This document shows positions 43,666-53,485 of a stretch of DNA of 64,000 nt, one piece after another. The position numbers were made by a program, and so were the translations under genes. Location of the stretch: contig MWCA01000018.1 in the NCBI GenBank assembly GCA_002069785.1, forward strand, positions 1 through 64,000. The letters are read 5' to 3'. The notes beneath the pieces were generated by a model, which searched no databases, was not told the origin of the DNA, and saw nothing but the letters and a program-made list of their open reading frames with translations. Every line of letters starts with the position of its first letter. Position 1 is the stretch's first letter. The DNA is from Lentisphaerae bacterium ADurb.Bin242. Lineage in GTDB: Bacteria > Verrucomicrobiota > Lentisphaeria > Victivallales > UBA1829.

Positions 43666-44760
43666 ATGAAAACCACAAAAGTCGGCATCATCGGCTGCGG
43701 CATGATCAGCGACACCTATTTCAAGGCCGCCCAGAAGTTCAATATTCTCGAAGTCATCGCCTGCTCGGATATCATCCCCGAGCGCTCCAAGGCAAAGCAC
43801 GACCTCTACGGCGTGGCGAACGTCACCAATGAAAAACTGCTCGCCAACAAGGACATCGAGATCGTCCTCAACCTCACGCCCCCGCAGGTCCACTCGAAAA
43901 TCGCGCTGGACACCCTCAACGCCGGCAAGCACGCCTATTCCGAAAAACCGTTCGGGGTGGACGAGGCCGATGCCGCCAAGGTGATGGCCCTCGCCAAAAA
44001 GAAAAAGCTCCGCGTCGGCTGCGCCCCCGACACCTTCCTCGGCGGCGGACACCAGACCGCCCGCAAGGTCATCGACGACGGCTGGATCGGCAAGCCCCTT
44101 TCCGGCACCGCCATCGTCATGGGACGCGGCCCCGAATCCTGGCCTCACGCTCCGTTCTTCTATGATTACGGCGGAGGCCCGATGCTCGACCTCGGCCCCT
44201 ACTACATGACCGCGCTGGTCGTCACCGCCAGGGGCTTCGATTTCCGCACGATGGGTCCGGAAGTCGCCCCGCAGTACAAGGATAAATACGTCCCGTTCGG
44301 AAAGTATCCGGTCAACGTGACCACCCACCTCACCGGCGTGGTCGAATTCCAGTGCGGCGCCCTGATCACCGTCATCACCAGCTTCGACTGCTACCGGCAC
44401 GGTCATCACCCCATCGAGATCTACGGCTCCGAAGGTTCCCTCCAGGTGCCCGATCCCAACGGCTTCGACGGACCGGTCCGCATCTTCCGCAAAGGATTCA
44501 AGGACCGCGACTGGAAAGATATTCCGCTGACCCATGTCTACACGGACAACAGCCGCAGCATCGGCGCCGCCGACATGGCCTATGCCCTCCGCAGCGGACG
44601 CAAGCACCGCGTCAACGGAGAACTCGCCAACCACGTTCTGGAGATCATGCTGTCGTTCGACAAGTCGAGCAAGGCCGGCGCCCGCGTGGAACTCAAGACC
44701 GCCTGCGAACGTCCCGCACCCCTGCCCCTCGGCCTGAATGAAGGAGAACTGCCCGAATAA
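43666..44760 (+). CDS. Gfo/Idh/MocA family oxidoreductase
   Basis: 364 residues: Rossmann domain with GIIGCGMISDTYFK, the family EKPFGVDEADA motif (the Lys is catalytic-type), and a C-terminal alpha/beta domain with CAPDTFLGGGHQTARKVID and the YYMTALVVTARGFD helix typical of sugar dehydrogenases. It oxidises or reduces a cyclitol or sugar with NAD(H). Together with the upstream isomerase it forms a short operon, probably for one substrate. It is followed directly by a strong terminator. Confidence 0.92.
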   Translation: MKTTKVGIIGCGMISDTYFKAAQKFNILEVIACSDIIPERSKAKHDLYGVANVTNEKLLANKDIEIVLNLTPPQVHSKIALDTLNAGKHAYSEKPFGVDEADAAKVMALAKKKKLRVGCAPDTFLGGGHQTARKVIDDGWIGKPLSGTAIVMGRGPESWPHAPFFYDYGGGPMLDLGPYYMTALVVTARGFDFRTMGPEVAPQYKDKYVPFGKYPVNVTTHLTGVVEFQCGALITVITSFDCYRHGHHPIEIYGSEGSLQVPDPNGFDGPVRIFRKGFKDRDWKDIPLTHVYTDNSRSIGAADMAYALRSGRKHRVNGELANHVLEIMLSFDKSSKAGARVELKTACERPAPLPLGLNEGELPE

Positions 44761-44790
44761 GGGTTTCTCCCGAATCCGGATATCAAAAAA

Positions 44791-44824
44791 CACCCCGCGG
44801 ACAAATCCGCGGGGTGTTTTTTTA
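44791..44824 (+). terminator. Bidirectional intrinsic terminator
   Basis: CACCCCGCGG/CCGCGGGGTG is a perfect ten-base stem around ACAAAT, with eight T residues after it and six A residues before it, so it works for both the oxidoreductase and the convergent gene at 44833. Confidence 0.92.
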
Positions 44825-44832
44825 TTGACTTC

Positions 44833-46080
44833 TCACTCGAAAATGCGGGAATCCCGGTTCAGCGCCATATAATAAGGCGCCAGAAGCCCGTACGGAGTAA
44901 TGTTGGAAACGTTCTCCGGCTCGACCTTCGCCAGCATCCTCTTGAGGAGGCGGACCTGACGCGTGGAAATGTTCCGTTCCGGCGCCATCAGCTGGACCAG
45001 GGGAGCCTCCCAGCTTTCACGGATGCGCCGGGAAAAATCCCCATACGCATACGGAAACTTCGGAATCCGGTGTCCGCACGGAGGCCCGTGGAAATCCGTG
45101 ACCGTGTGCCAGTCCGGGGGAAGCGCATGGTAGTCGCACAGGAATTCCCCGAAGAGGACATTCCAGCCGTTGAATTCGCAATATTCCGCGGCCAGGTGCA
45201 TGGCCTTCTTGCATTTCTCCCGGAGCGCGGCATCCGGTTCGAGGTGATAGATCACATCCAGCGAACATTGCATCTGATACAGCGCATACGCCACATAATT
45301 CATGGTGCGAAGGTTTTGGGACTGGTCAAGGGCATCCTCCGCATAGCGGCGGTAAAGGTTGAACCAATGGGAATCCCCGGTGATGTCCCACCCGGCCGCG
45401 TAGATCATGGGCAGACGCGCCGCCTCGTGCGGTTCCACGTTCCACATTTTGCACACGGTGGAATGGATCTTCATGCCGTCGATACGGGGAATGGTATAGT
45501 CGTTTTCGGGCGTAATGACTGCTTCCAGCCGGGCGCAGATATTTCCCATGATCTCCCGGATCTTCGCCTTCTGCACCCGGTCGGAAAGGGAAGAATGATA
45601 GAACTTCCAAAGGCCGTGGACGTAGTTGGTATACTGGTCGCGCGAGCTTTCCGGGAAAACGGAACGGCCGTCGCGCGGAGAAATGCTCCGCGCGACAAAT
45701 CCCCTGACGCCGTGAACCTCCGCACAGTTCACCATTCCCTTGAAAATATCGGCCGCCCTCCGGACCAGCTCCGGATCGGAGGTCAGCAGACAGGCTTCGG
45801 TCAGCGCATCCATTGTAACGCCGGCATTGATCATGGAGTCTTCCATGCCGCTGCCCCATCCGCAGGGATTGGGCTTGCATTCGGCAATCTCCCGGACCGA
45901 AGGCAGGTGATCGAAACGGTGCTCGAAATCCCAGGACGTGCGGTAGTCGTACAGAAGGCCGGTTTCCGGCAGATAGTAGAGTTCCCAGAGGGCCGCCCGG
46001 AGCCGGTCCGCCTGTGAACGGAGCTTTTCCGGGGAGACTTTCGATTCGTCGACCGGCTGGAGCATGAACTTTGGTTCCAC
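44833..46080 (-). CDS. Probable (alpha/alpha)6-barrel glycan-related protein
   Basis: 415 residues, soluble, no signal peptide, mainly helical: repeated helix pairs such as QADRLRAALWELYYLP and NLRTMNYVAYALYQMQCSLDVIYHLE with conserved aromatic residues, as in six-hairpin (alpha/alpha)6 glycosidases and epimerases. I do not recognise a defined family, and no catalytic pair is certain. The start is a GTG at 46080 with AAGGAG seven bases ahead. It begins one base after the stop of the upstream barrel protein, so the two are translated from one message and probably act on one substrate. Confidence 0.65.
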   Translation of the reverse strand: MEPKFMLQPVDESKVSPEKLRSQADRLRAALWELYYLPETGLLYDYRTSWDFEHRFDHLPSVREIAECKPNPCGWGSGMEDSMINAGVTMDALTEACLLTSDPELVRRAADIFKGMVNCAEVHGVRGFVARSISPRDGRSVFPESSRDQYTNYVHGLWKFYHSSLSDRVQKAKIREIMGNICARLEAVITPENDYTIPRIDGMKIHSTVCKMWNVEPHEAARLPMIYAAGWDITGDSHWFNLYRRYAEDALDQSQNLRTMNYVAYALYQMQCSLDVIYHLEPDAALREKCKKAMHLAAEYCEFNGWNVLFGEFLCDYHALPPDWHTVTDFHGPPCGHRIPKFPYAYGDFSRRIRESWEAPLVQLMAPERNISTRQVRLLKRMLAKVEPENVSNITPYGLLAPYYMALNRDSRIFE

Positions 46081-46081
46081 T

Positions 46082-48181
46082 TTATTTCTCCTTGTTGGAT
46101 TGCAGGGAATGTTTGTATTGCGGGATCACCGATTCAAGCGTATTCTGCAAATGGGTCAGCTTCCATTCGATATGTTCGCGGTCGCCCATGTAATTGGAAC
46201 GCGGCTCGAACCCGATCCGGGAATCGATCTCCGCAAACGGAATCGCGGAATGGGCGTTTTCCAGTTCCGCCCGCCCGATTTTCTCCAGTGCGGCGAGCGT
46301 CTCCGCGGGCTTCTCCCGCAATTCGAGACAAGCCAGATGCCATTCCTTCGTATGGATCGCCGTGCGGACCGTGCACAGGATGAACTCCCCGAGCGCCGCA
46401 ATCCGCCCGGCCTCCTCCGGACGCGGCAGTTCCTCCGGAAGACGGCGCATACAGCGGCAGCCCTCTTCCATGAGGATTTCCATTCTGCGGAGGGAAAGGA
46501 GCTGTTTGCGGGTCTCTCCGGGGTCCGGCACCGGATAGGTGAAATTCACGATCCGGCCGCCGAACCGGGTGAACGGAAGAGGCGGTTCGGCGGTTTCGCC
46601 GGGAAACACCAGCGGATAGGAGGGACCGACCCGGAAAGGGCCGTACTGATCCGCGCTGGCGGGCGTGTAAAAGGCAAAGGCGTCGCTCCAGAGGCGCCAG
46701 GCGTTCAGCGCTTCGGACATGCCCGGTCCGAAGTCCCGTTCGGCGATCGCCCGGATATGGAACTCGAAATCCATGCCGCCGGTCCAGTAGGCTTCCTTGA
46801 TCAGTTCGCTCACGAACGAGGGGACCCACCCGTAGTGATGCGACTCCATGAGGCCGGTCAGATTCCATTCCCGGTGCGCTTCCAGGAGGGCGTCGACGCG
46901 CATTTTCCAGCGGTAGGGGATGGGTTCATACCCGATCACGCCGATGTCCCAGGTATCGCCTCCGGTGTTGGACATCGCATACAGTTTGAGGCCGAGGCGA
47001 TGCGCCTCCTCCGCTTCGGTCCGGAAATAATGCCCGGGACCCGCCAGCACAGTGCTGTAGTCGGCCACCGGAATGGAGAGGTCCGAATCCGCCCCGATCT
47101 CCCCGGCCGGATGACGGACCGGTTCAAACATCTCGAACGTGGCTTCCAGAGTGATGTCCGGAGGAAGCCGGCGGATCAGCGCCAGCCGCGCCTCGTCGGG
47201 CGCCCAGCCCCAGTTGTAGGACCAGAAAACGATGTCCAGCCCGGGATTGTATTTCCGGGTCACTTTCTTCACCATTTCCAGCCATTCCGGGTAATCCTCC
47301 GACGGATAAAAACCGTTCAGGGGACGCCTATCATCCGGGTCCTTCACCGGTTCCCACCAGGCGCGGCCGCACGTATGCGGGTCCCGGGTGGGGAAAGAAC
47401 ACGACTCGCCCACGAACACAATTCCTCCGGCATGGGGGCATTTCCGGATCAGGGAGCCGTACAACTGTTCGTAATACTCCTCCGCGCCGGGATCGGACGG
47501 ATGTTTTTCACAGGGAAGGAGGGGGTAGAAATACAGGTCGATTCCATAACCGGCGGCCCGGAGCGCAAGGTCTTCCGTATCGACATACCCGGACCGCGTC
47601 TGATCCGTGCCGGATTCGATGAAAAGCAGAATGGCGTCCATTCCCGCGTGCGCGATCGCGTTGAGGTGGGCGTCCGGAAACTGGTCGATCGCCCAGCCGG
47701 AATGGGTCATGCGGGGAGAAAAAACGGGAGAACGCGTCAGGACTTCCCGTTTCAGGAACGGGGCGCTCCGCAAGTTCATCAAATCCTCGAGATAATAACC
47801 GCCCTGGGCGACGCCGCGCTCATCGGACGCATCGATCTCCACCCGGTCCGGGGTGACCGTCAAACGGTAGGAACGGGCTTTCCGGGGAGCGGCCGCGGAA
47901 GCCGGGCGGTATACGATCGAACGGGCCGGAGACCGGGCCGCATCGTCTTTTTTCAAGAGAAGCGCAAGCTCCATGCTCCGGGCGAAGTAATCCTGAAGGT
48001 CCTGCGCCGCGCGATATACGAAGTCGGAAGCGTCGGCGGGCACCACGATCCGCCAGTCCCCGGTGATCTCCGTTTCATCCGGACCCGCCTTCAAGGTCTT
48101 GTTTACACGACGGGGAATATGGACTTCATTCAATCTTTTTCTGAACTCGAAGTTCCGTTCCGGACCCATTTTTTTCAACAT
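46082..48181 (-). CDS. Glycoside hydrolase-like protein with GH20-type N-domain
   Basis: 699 residues, no signal peptide. An N-terminal alpha/beta domain (about 30-140: IVVPADASDFVYRAAQDLQDYF and a SYRLTVTPDRVEIDASDERG segment) looks like the GH20/GH67-type non-catalytic domain, followed by a long barrel-like region (about 150-560) and a helical C-terminus. GIVFVGESCSF and MESHHYGW are near possible active-site strands. ATG 48181 with GGGAGAAG upstream is preferred; the frame extends 29 codons more. Cytoplasmic location suggests it acts on imported oligosaccharides. Substrate and family number cannot be assigned. Confidence 0.68.
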   Translation of the reverse strand: MLKKMGPERNFEFRKRLNEVHIPRRVNKTLKAGPDETEITGDWRIVVPADASDFVYRAAQDLQDYFARSMELALLLKKDDAARSPARSIVYRPASAAAPRKARSYRLTVTPDRVEIDASDERGVAQGGYYLEDLMNLRSAPFLKREVLTRSPVFSPRMTHSGWAIDQFPDAHLNAIAHAGMDAILLFIESGTDQTRSGYVDTEDLALRAAGYGIDLYFYPLLPCEKHPSDPGAEEYYEQLYGSLIRKCPHAGGIVFVGESCSFPTRDPHTCGRAWWEPVKDPDDRRPLNGFYPSEDYPEWLEMVKKVTRKYNPGLDIVFWSYNWGWAPDEARLALIRRLPPDITLEATFEMFEPVRHPAGEIGADSDLSIPVADYSTVLAGPGHYFRTEAEEAHRLGLKLYAMSNTGGDTWDIGVIGYEPIPYRWKMRVDALLEAHREWNLTGLMESHHYGWVPSFVSELIKEAYWTGGMDFEFHIRAIAERDFGPGMSEALNAWRLWSDAFAFYTPASADQYGPFRVGPSYPLVFPGETAEPPLPFTRFGGRIVNFTYPVPDPGETRKQLLSLRRMEILMEEGCRCMRRLPEELPRPEEAGRIAALGEFILCTVRTAIHTKEWHLACLELREKPAETLAALEKIGRAELENAHSAIPFAEIDSRIGFEPRSNYMGDREHIEWKLTHLQNTLESVIPQYKHSLQSNKEK

Positions 48182-48298
48182 GGCTTCTCCCTTGCTTCCG
48201 GTTTGGAACGGGACGGAATCCCCTTTGCCGGATTCAAAGAATATAGCACCGGCCGGAATGCAATGCAACAGCGGAAAAAACCGTTTCCCGCGGAAAAG

Positions 48299-49177
48299 TC
48301 ATTCCGGTACCGGTTGCGCCGCCCGGACGGGGTTTTCCGGCCGGATGGTCAGCAGGATCATTTCATAGGGGACGTTGATCCTCGTATAATAACTGCTGTC
48401 GCCCATGCCGGAGGTCACCAGAAGCTGTTTGGCGTTTTCCTGGAAATGCCCGTAGGTGTACTTTGCGCATACTTCGCTTTTATAGAACCGGAATATTCCG
48501 CCTTTGAGAAACGGCAGACGGAACAACCCGCCGTGCGTATGTCCGGCAAGCATCAGGAAAGACTTCCCGGAAGGAAGCTCCAGGAACGGGTCCGGCCGGT
48601 GGGATAAAATCAGGGGAGACGGCAGTTCCCGGAGGAGTTCCAGAATTTCGGGCGGAGTGAACCGTTCTTTCGGGGAGCGCTCCTTCAACCCGTAGATCAG
48701 AAGAGGATATCCGTTGACACGGGGAACTTCAAGCCGGTCTTCCAGGACCGTGATTCCGGCATTTTCCAAAACCGCGCGGGACGCATCCAGCCCGGAAAAG
48801 AACTCATGGTTGCCCATCACGGCATAAATTCCGTGCTTCGCCTCCATCTGCGAAAAGAGTTTCACGAAAGCCTCGTTCAACTCATGAATCGTATGGTGCT
48901 GCTCGAATCCGAAGGTGTCGCCCAGCAGGAAAATGAAGTCGGGACGGATCCGGTTCACCGCCTGAACCATGGCGGAATATTTCAAATCCCCGATGTTTCC
49001 CGCCCGGAGATGCAAATCGGAGATCACCAGAAACCGGAGGGAAGCATGTTCCGGACGCCAGCCGGGCAGGACGATGTTTCTTTCAAAAACGGAAAAGAGG
49101 TCCGGACAGAATGAAGTCAGCAGCAAAATCGGCAGCAAGGCCGCGATTTTGATTCCTTTTCCCTTGCGCCAACGCAT
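48299..49177 (-). CDS. Membrane-anchored metallophosphoesterase
   Basis: 292 residues with an N-terminal hydrophobic helix (about 9-25) and the calcineurin-like motif series: SDLHLRAG (metal), LGDTFG, MGNHEFFSG, LILSHRPDPF and AGHTHGG. The order and spacing fit the YkuE/LpxH-like outer-face phosphoesterases that act on phospholipid-linked or nucleotide phosphates. Substrate unknown. It is the first of two adjacent genes on this strand, starting six bases before the carboxypeptidase end. Confidence 0.9.
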   Translation of the reverse strand: MRWRKGKGIKIAALLPILLLTSFCPDLFSVFERNIVLPGWRPEHASLRFLVISDLHLRAGNIGDLKYSAMVQAVNRIRPDFIFLLGDTFGFEQHHTIHELNEAFVKLFSQMEAKHGIYAVMGNHEFFSGLDASRAVLENAGITVLEDRLEVPRVNGYPLLIYGLKERSPKERFTPPEILELLRELPSPLILSHRPDPFLELPSGKSFLMLAGHTHGGLFRLPFLKGGIFRFYKSEVCAKYTYGHFQENAKQLLVTSGMGDSSYYTRINVPYEMILLTIRPENPVRAAQPVPE

Positions 49178-49183
49178 GGAACC

Positions 49184-50386
49184 TCACTTTTTCACAGAGG
49201 CGACCTTCTTTGCATTCCGGGATTTTTTGGGCGGCGCGCTTTTTTTCACGGCCGGAGCCTTTGTCTTCATTTCAACGGCTTTGCGCTGGGTCTGCTGCAG
49301 GGCGGCGGCCGGATTTTCAAGCCGGGGATATCCCCAATCCAGCAGTTTTTTCACGAAGAGATCCCGGTTTTTCGCTGTATCGAATCCGACTACTACGGCG
49401 ATCAGACGTTTTCCGTCCCGGCTGCAAGTCGCCGTAACGCAATAGCCGGAGCGGTTGATGAATCCGGTTTTCAGGCCGTCCACCCCGGCTGCGGGATAAC
49501 GCCCGCCCGGAAGCAGGTGATTGTGATTGACGATTTTCAAATGTCCGCGGCTTCCGGGCGCCCGGAAGTCGGCGCGCTGCATGGAAGCCCATTTCATCAG
49601 CATGGGGTAGGAGAGGGTCCGTTCGGCCAGGCGCGCCATGTCCTCCGGACTGCTGACATTGTCGGACGCTGCATTGTCCCCGGGCAGCCCGTGCGGATTG
49701 AAGAAACGAGTCTTGGTCATATTCAGTTCGGCGGCGCGGGTGTTCATGCGCCTGACGAAGGCGGAAACATCGCCTCCGCCCAGATATTCCGCGACAAGGT
49801 ATGCGGCATCGTTGGCGCTCTTGATGGAGACGGCCTGAAGCAGTTCCTGGAGTTGAAAGGTTTCCGTGGGGTCCAGCCATACCTGGCTTCCTCCGATCTT
49901 CATGGCGGTCCGCGTGACATGGATCGGCGTCTCCAGCGTCAGGCCGTTCCGCCCGGCAAGGATGTCCTCATAGGCGAGCAGAGCGGTCATGATCTTGGTC
50001 ATGGAGGCGATCGGATAGGGAGTCCTGGTATTCTTCGCCCACAAAACCGTGCGGGTATCGGCGTCCAGCAGGATTCCGGCATGCGCATTCGCGCTGGCCG
50101 CCAGTTCCGGGATGTCGCCGGAAACCGCATACGTGTAGTTGTAAGGAAGAGCCGGCACCGAAGGCGGAGTCGCCGCCGCGGACCGCAGATTCGCATAGCG
50201 GCTCATTCCCTGCGGCTTCGCGGCCGGCGGAGTCGCCGCCGCGGAAGGCTGCCCAGCCGTTTTCGGGGAAAGATTCAGTTTGGGCTGCGCGGCATCGCCG
50301 GGCGCTTCCCGGAAGCACAGATAAAGCACCACGACATGCGCCAGCACGATCAGGCTGACGATCAGGAATATATACCGGAACTTCAC
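49184..50386 (-). CDS. D-alanyl-D-alanine carboxypeptidase (S11)
   Basis: Trims the pentapeptide of peptidoglycan. 400 residues: an N-terminal hydrophobic helix (signal anchor), a variable Ala/Pro linker to about residue 75, then a penicillin-binding fold with SxxK (SMTKIM, near 128), SAN (KSANDAAYL, near 188) and KTG (LKTGFINRSGYC, near 303). It ends in a Lys-rich basic tail (about 365-400), which may bind the membrane or wall. It overlaps leuA by four bases (ATGA), a translationally coupled arrangement with no obvious metabolic link. Confidence 0.92.
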   Translation of the reverse strand: MKFRYIFLIVSLIVLAHVVVLYLCFREAPGDAAQPKLNLSPKTAGQPSAAATPPAAKPQGMSRYANLRSAAATPPSVPALPYNYTYAVSGDIPELAASANAHAGILLDADTRTVLWAKNTRTPYPIASMTKIMTALLAYEDILAGRNGLTLETPIHVTRTAMKIGGSQVWLDPTETFQLQELLQAVSIKSANDAAYLVAEYLGGGDVSAFVRRMNTRAAELNMTKTRFFNPHGLPGDNAASDNVSSPEDMARLAERTLSYPMLMKWASMQRADFRAPGSRGHLKIVNHNHLLPGGRYPAAGVDGLKTGFINRSGYCVTATCSRDGKRLIAVVVGFDTAKNRDLFVKKLLDWGYPRLENPAAALQQTQRKAVEMKTKAPAVKKSAPPKKSRNAKKVASVKK

Positions 50387-52092
50387 AGAAGGCCTCTCTC
50401 TTCCAGCATCGCCCGGTTCAATGCCGAAAACAAGGCGGTGATGGCGGCAAGATCGATGTTCGGATGCTCTCCGACGCCGTAGAAAAGCCGGCCGTCGCGT
50501 TTCCGCCGGACCCCTACAAACGCGATCGCTTTAGCGTCCGCGTTCATGCCGAGGGTGCGTTCCGAGAAATCCTCCAGAATAAAATAATAGAGCCCCGCCT
50601 CGTCGCGGATCGCATGAACGGTGGCGGAAATGGGACCGTTCCCGGTTCCCCGGATTTCGACGGGCTTGCCGTCGACCGTCAACTGGAGGCAGACCTCCAC
50701 TATGGCGTCTTCCCGGGACTCGTCATGCTCGTCTCCTTTGGAAATCCGGTTGAATTTCTGGAGGACGAACGGGCCCTTGATGTTCACAAAGGTGTCATTG
50801 AAGACTTTCAGGAGCTCGGTCGCGTCCAGTTCGTCTCCCTTGCTGTCGGCGCGGGACTGAACCGCGGTGCCGATTTCCGGGTGCATTCCCTTGGGCGGAT
50901 AAATCCCGAAATCATGCTCGAGCACATACACCACCCCGCCCTTGCCGGACTGGCTGTTGATGCGGATCAGTTTCTCGTATTTGCGCCCGATGTCCGCCGG
51001 ATCGATATGAAGATAAGGAACTTTCCATTTCACGCCGAAAATTTCGCGCGATTTCTCCATATTGTCCATCCCCTTGCGGATAGCGTCCTGATGCGAACCG
51101 GAAAACGCCGTAAAGGCGAGCTGTCCCGCATACGGATGACGCTCATGGACTTCGATCCCGGTCACCGATTCCACCAGTTTGACAATGCGGGGCATGTCGG
51201 AAAAATTCAGGCCCGTGGGAATGTTCCGGGACTCCAGATTCAGCGCCATCGTGCAGATGTCCACATTTCCGGTCCGCTCCCCGTGTCCGAACAGAGTGCC
51301 TTCCACGCGTTCGGCCCCGGCCATCACGGCGAATTCCGAAGAAGCGACGGCGCATCCCTGGTCGTTGTGCGAATGGATGCTGATCGTCGTCTCGTTCATA
51401 TACGGATACTTCTCGATGAAATACGCGATCATGTCCGCGTAATGATGCGGGGGGCGCCGCTCGACCGTCTGGGGAAGGTTCAGGATGAAATCCTTCTTGG
51501 AACAGGGACCCCAGGTTTCCTTGACCGCCTTGCATACGTCCAGCACATGGTCCAGATCGCTGTCGGTGAACTCTTCCGGCGAGAACTCATACCCGACCTT
51601 GCCGGTCAGGTTGTATTCCTTCAGGTAGCGGATCACCGCTTTGGTTCCCTCGACCGCCACGCGCAATGTTTCCTCGCGGGACTTGCCGAACACGATCTGT
51701 TCGTGAAGATCGGACGTGGCGATATACAGATGCAGAATCGCGCGGTCGACGCCCGCCAGGGATTCGACCGTGCGGCGGATCAGCGGCTCGCGGGCCTGGG
51801 TCAGCACGGAGATGCAGACTTCGGGGGGAATCTCCTTCTCCTCGATCAGACGCCGTACGAACCCGAAGTCGTCCTGGGAAGCCGAGGGGAACGAAACCTC
51901 GATCTCCTTGAATCCGATGCTGCAAAGCAACTTGAAGTACTCGAACTTCTTCTCCGGGTTCATGGGCATCGGCAGCGCCTGATTCCCATCCCGAAGATCC
52001 ACCGAACACCAGGTCGGCGATTTCTTCAGTTCGTGATTCAACCATTCCCGGTGCTTCACGGGAATGGTTGCCGGTTGCGGGTACTTCTTCAT
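50383..52092 (-). CDS. leuA: 2-isopropylmalate synthase
   Basis: First step of leucine synthesis. 569 residues, the length of the longer LeuA type: N-terminal HMGL-like TIM barrel with LRDGNQAL, IEVSFPSASQDD and the metal-binding HSHNDQG, then the C-terminal LeuA regulatory domain (about 440-569) that binds leucine. ATG 52092 is chosen because the N-terminus then matches the family; an open frame continues 85 codons further without conservation. The Shine-Dalgarno is weak. A TATATT -10 lies at 52178-52173. The short leader has no Leu-codon-rich peptide. Confidence 0.95.
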   Translation of the reverse strand: MKKYPQPATIPVKHREWLNHELKKSPTWCSVDLRDGNQALPMPMNPEKKFEYFKLLCSIGFKEIEVSFPSASQDDFGFVRRLIEEKEIPPEVCISVLTQAREPLIRRTVESLAGVDRAILHLYIATSDLHEQIVFGKSREETLRVAVEGTKAVIRYLKEYNLTGKVGYEFSPEEFTDSDLDHVLDVCKAVKETWGPCSKKDFILNLPQTVERRPPHHYADMIAYFIEKYPYMNETTISIHSHNDQGCAVASSEFAVMAGAERVEGTLFGHGERTGNVDICTMALNLESRNIPTGLNFSDMPRIVKLVESVTGIEVHERHPYAGQLAFTAFSGSHQDAIRKGMDNMEKSREIFGVKWKVPYLHIDPADIGRKYEKLIRINSQSGKGGVVYVLEHDFGIYPPKGMHPEIGTAVQSRADSKGDELDATELLKVFNDTFVNIKGPFVLQKFNRISKGDEHDESREDAIVEVCLQLTVDGKPVEIRGTGNGPISATVHAIRDEAGLYYFILEDFSERTLGMNADAKAIAFVGVRRKRDGRLFYGVGEHPNIDLAAITALFSALNRAMLEERGLL

Positions 52093-52368
52093 TTCTGCAC
52101 CATCTTCGATTTCTGGTTGCTTTACTCTAAAACGGCCTTTCCGGAAACCGTCCGGAAAAACATTTAACTTATAATATACCACATTTTTGTGAAAATGAAA
52201 AGAGGGATGTAAGAAAAATTCGATAATTTCACGAAAAAACGGAACCGTTCGCCATGTTTTAAAAAGACGAAAATACCGCGGATTGGAACCGGAGCCCCAT
52301 GCGGAAAAGATGAAACCCCGGGGGAGAAATAATTCCTTCCTCCGCAACGCGCGGGCTGTATAACTGCC

Positions 52369-53217
52369 TCAGCCGATTTTCACCCATTCGAGAGGCGTTT
52401 TCAGCCCCTTGATGCCGGCTTCCAGAATTCCGGTGATCTCGATGGTCTCTGCCGGATCGATCGGGGAAACGCCCGTATCGAAAAACTGGAGGATTTCGTC
52501 GATCAGATTCGGGAAAATGTTGCTCATCGTGAACAGCTGGACGGACTTCTCCCGCGACACCGCGGAAAGCGTAAACCCGAACTGCGGGCTGTAGGTCACC
52601 GTTGCGCGCCGGTCGTCCGGATAGTCGATCCACATCGTGTTCCGGGACGGATTGACGTTCTGCATGATCCGGGTCGCCCCGGTTCCCAGGAGGGAGACGA
52701 TCATTTCAATCTGGTGGATGCCGTACTCCTGGAAGCTGCCCCCGCCGCCGGTCGTGGCGACAAAGTCGGGCCGGATCGTCTTGAATTCATTGTCCCGGAC
52801 GGCGATCAGCTCGTTTCCATAGCGCAGCGCGGAACTGGACATCAGGGGAGTTCCGTGTTTCCGGGCTTTCTCGAAAATCCGCCGGGCGGACGCCAGAGAG
52901 GACGTGAACGGCTTGTCGATATACAACGGCTTGCCGGACTCCAGCGCTTTCGCGGCGAGTTCCTCGTGCACTTCCGGGGTGGAGGGAGCCAGCACGCAGA
53001 CGGCGTCGCATTTCTCCACCACTTCTTCGAGAGAACGCGCGGGAGTGACATGGAAGTCCGAACACCACTGCGCCAGGGTCCGCTTTCCGTTGTTGGCAGC
53101 CTCCCAGGCCAGAGCGAGTTCAAAGTTTTTCCCGAATTTGGACTCTTTGATCCAGGCCGGATAGTTGTTCGCATGCCATTCGTCGATAAACAGGTCGATG
53201 AATCCGATTTTTTTCAT
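52369..53217 (-). CDS. Gfo/Idh/MocA-like oxidoreductase, atypical N-terminus
   Basis: 282 residues with family marks such as VAPSTPEVHEEL-like positions, IDKPFTSSLASARRIF and an alpha/beta C-domain. The N-terminus MKKIGFIDLFIDEWHANNYP lacks the usual GxGxxG dinucleotide loop, so cofactor binding or activity may differ. ATG 53217 with AAGGA upstream is preferred over an in-frame start 27 codons earlier. It is shorter than typical (about 340). It is a single gene, 276 bases upstream of leuA, and substrate is not evident. Confidence 0.75.
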   Translation of the reverse strand: MKKIGFIDLFIDEWHANNYPAWIKESKFGKNFELALAWEAANNGKRTLAQWCSDFHVTPARSLEEVVEKCDAVCVLAPSTPEVHEELAAKALESGKPLYIDKPFTSSLASARRIFEKARKHGTPLMSSSALRYGNELIAVRDNEFKTIRPDFVATTGGGGSFQEYGIHQIEMIVSLLGTGATRIMQNVNPSRNTMWIDYPDDRRATVTYSPQFGFTLSAVSREKSVQLFTMSNIFPNLIDEILQFFDTGVSPIDPAETIEITGILEAGIKGLKTPLEWVKIG

Positions 53218-53456
53218 ATTGACAAATCCTTTTGTTTGAAAGTGAAAAGACCTTATAACCATATCCCGGAATTCCGTTTTTGCAATCCGTGTCTTCATTA
53301 TTTTTTCATTGCTTCCCGGTTTTCCTGTGACAAACTCATTCTCCGATGGGAAAAAATCGAAAACACGCGGCCGCCGTCCGGAAGAACGTCCTTCCTCCGC
53401 GAGGTCCTTTTGTCAACGTGTCTTTATGGAAGAAAAAGTTTCTGCGAAATCACAAT

Positions 53457-53485
53457 TTGATTTTTATCATAATACGGACTATTTT
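53457..53485 (+). promoter_or_regulatory. Promoter for the DxD glycosyltransferase-like gene
   Basis: TTGATT (53457-53462) and TATTTT (53480-53485) with a 17-base spacer. This falls in the 427-base gap between the oxidoreductase and the glycosyltransferase and predicts a leader of about 150 bases. The rest of the gap shows no gene. Confidence 0.6.

Noticed and set aside
46064-48607. An 847-codon forward frame opposite the GH20-type gene
   Set aside because: Antisense to a coherent gene with ribosome site and one-base coupling to its neighbour; the forward frame has no ribosome site or motif.
52093-52170. Leucine attenuator upstream of leuA
   Set aside because: The only short frame in the leader has about 13 codons with a single Leu codon, and no competing hairpins with a T tract were found.
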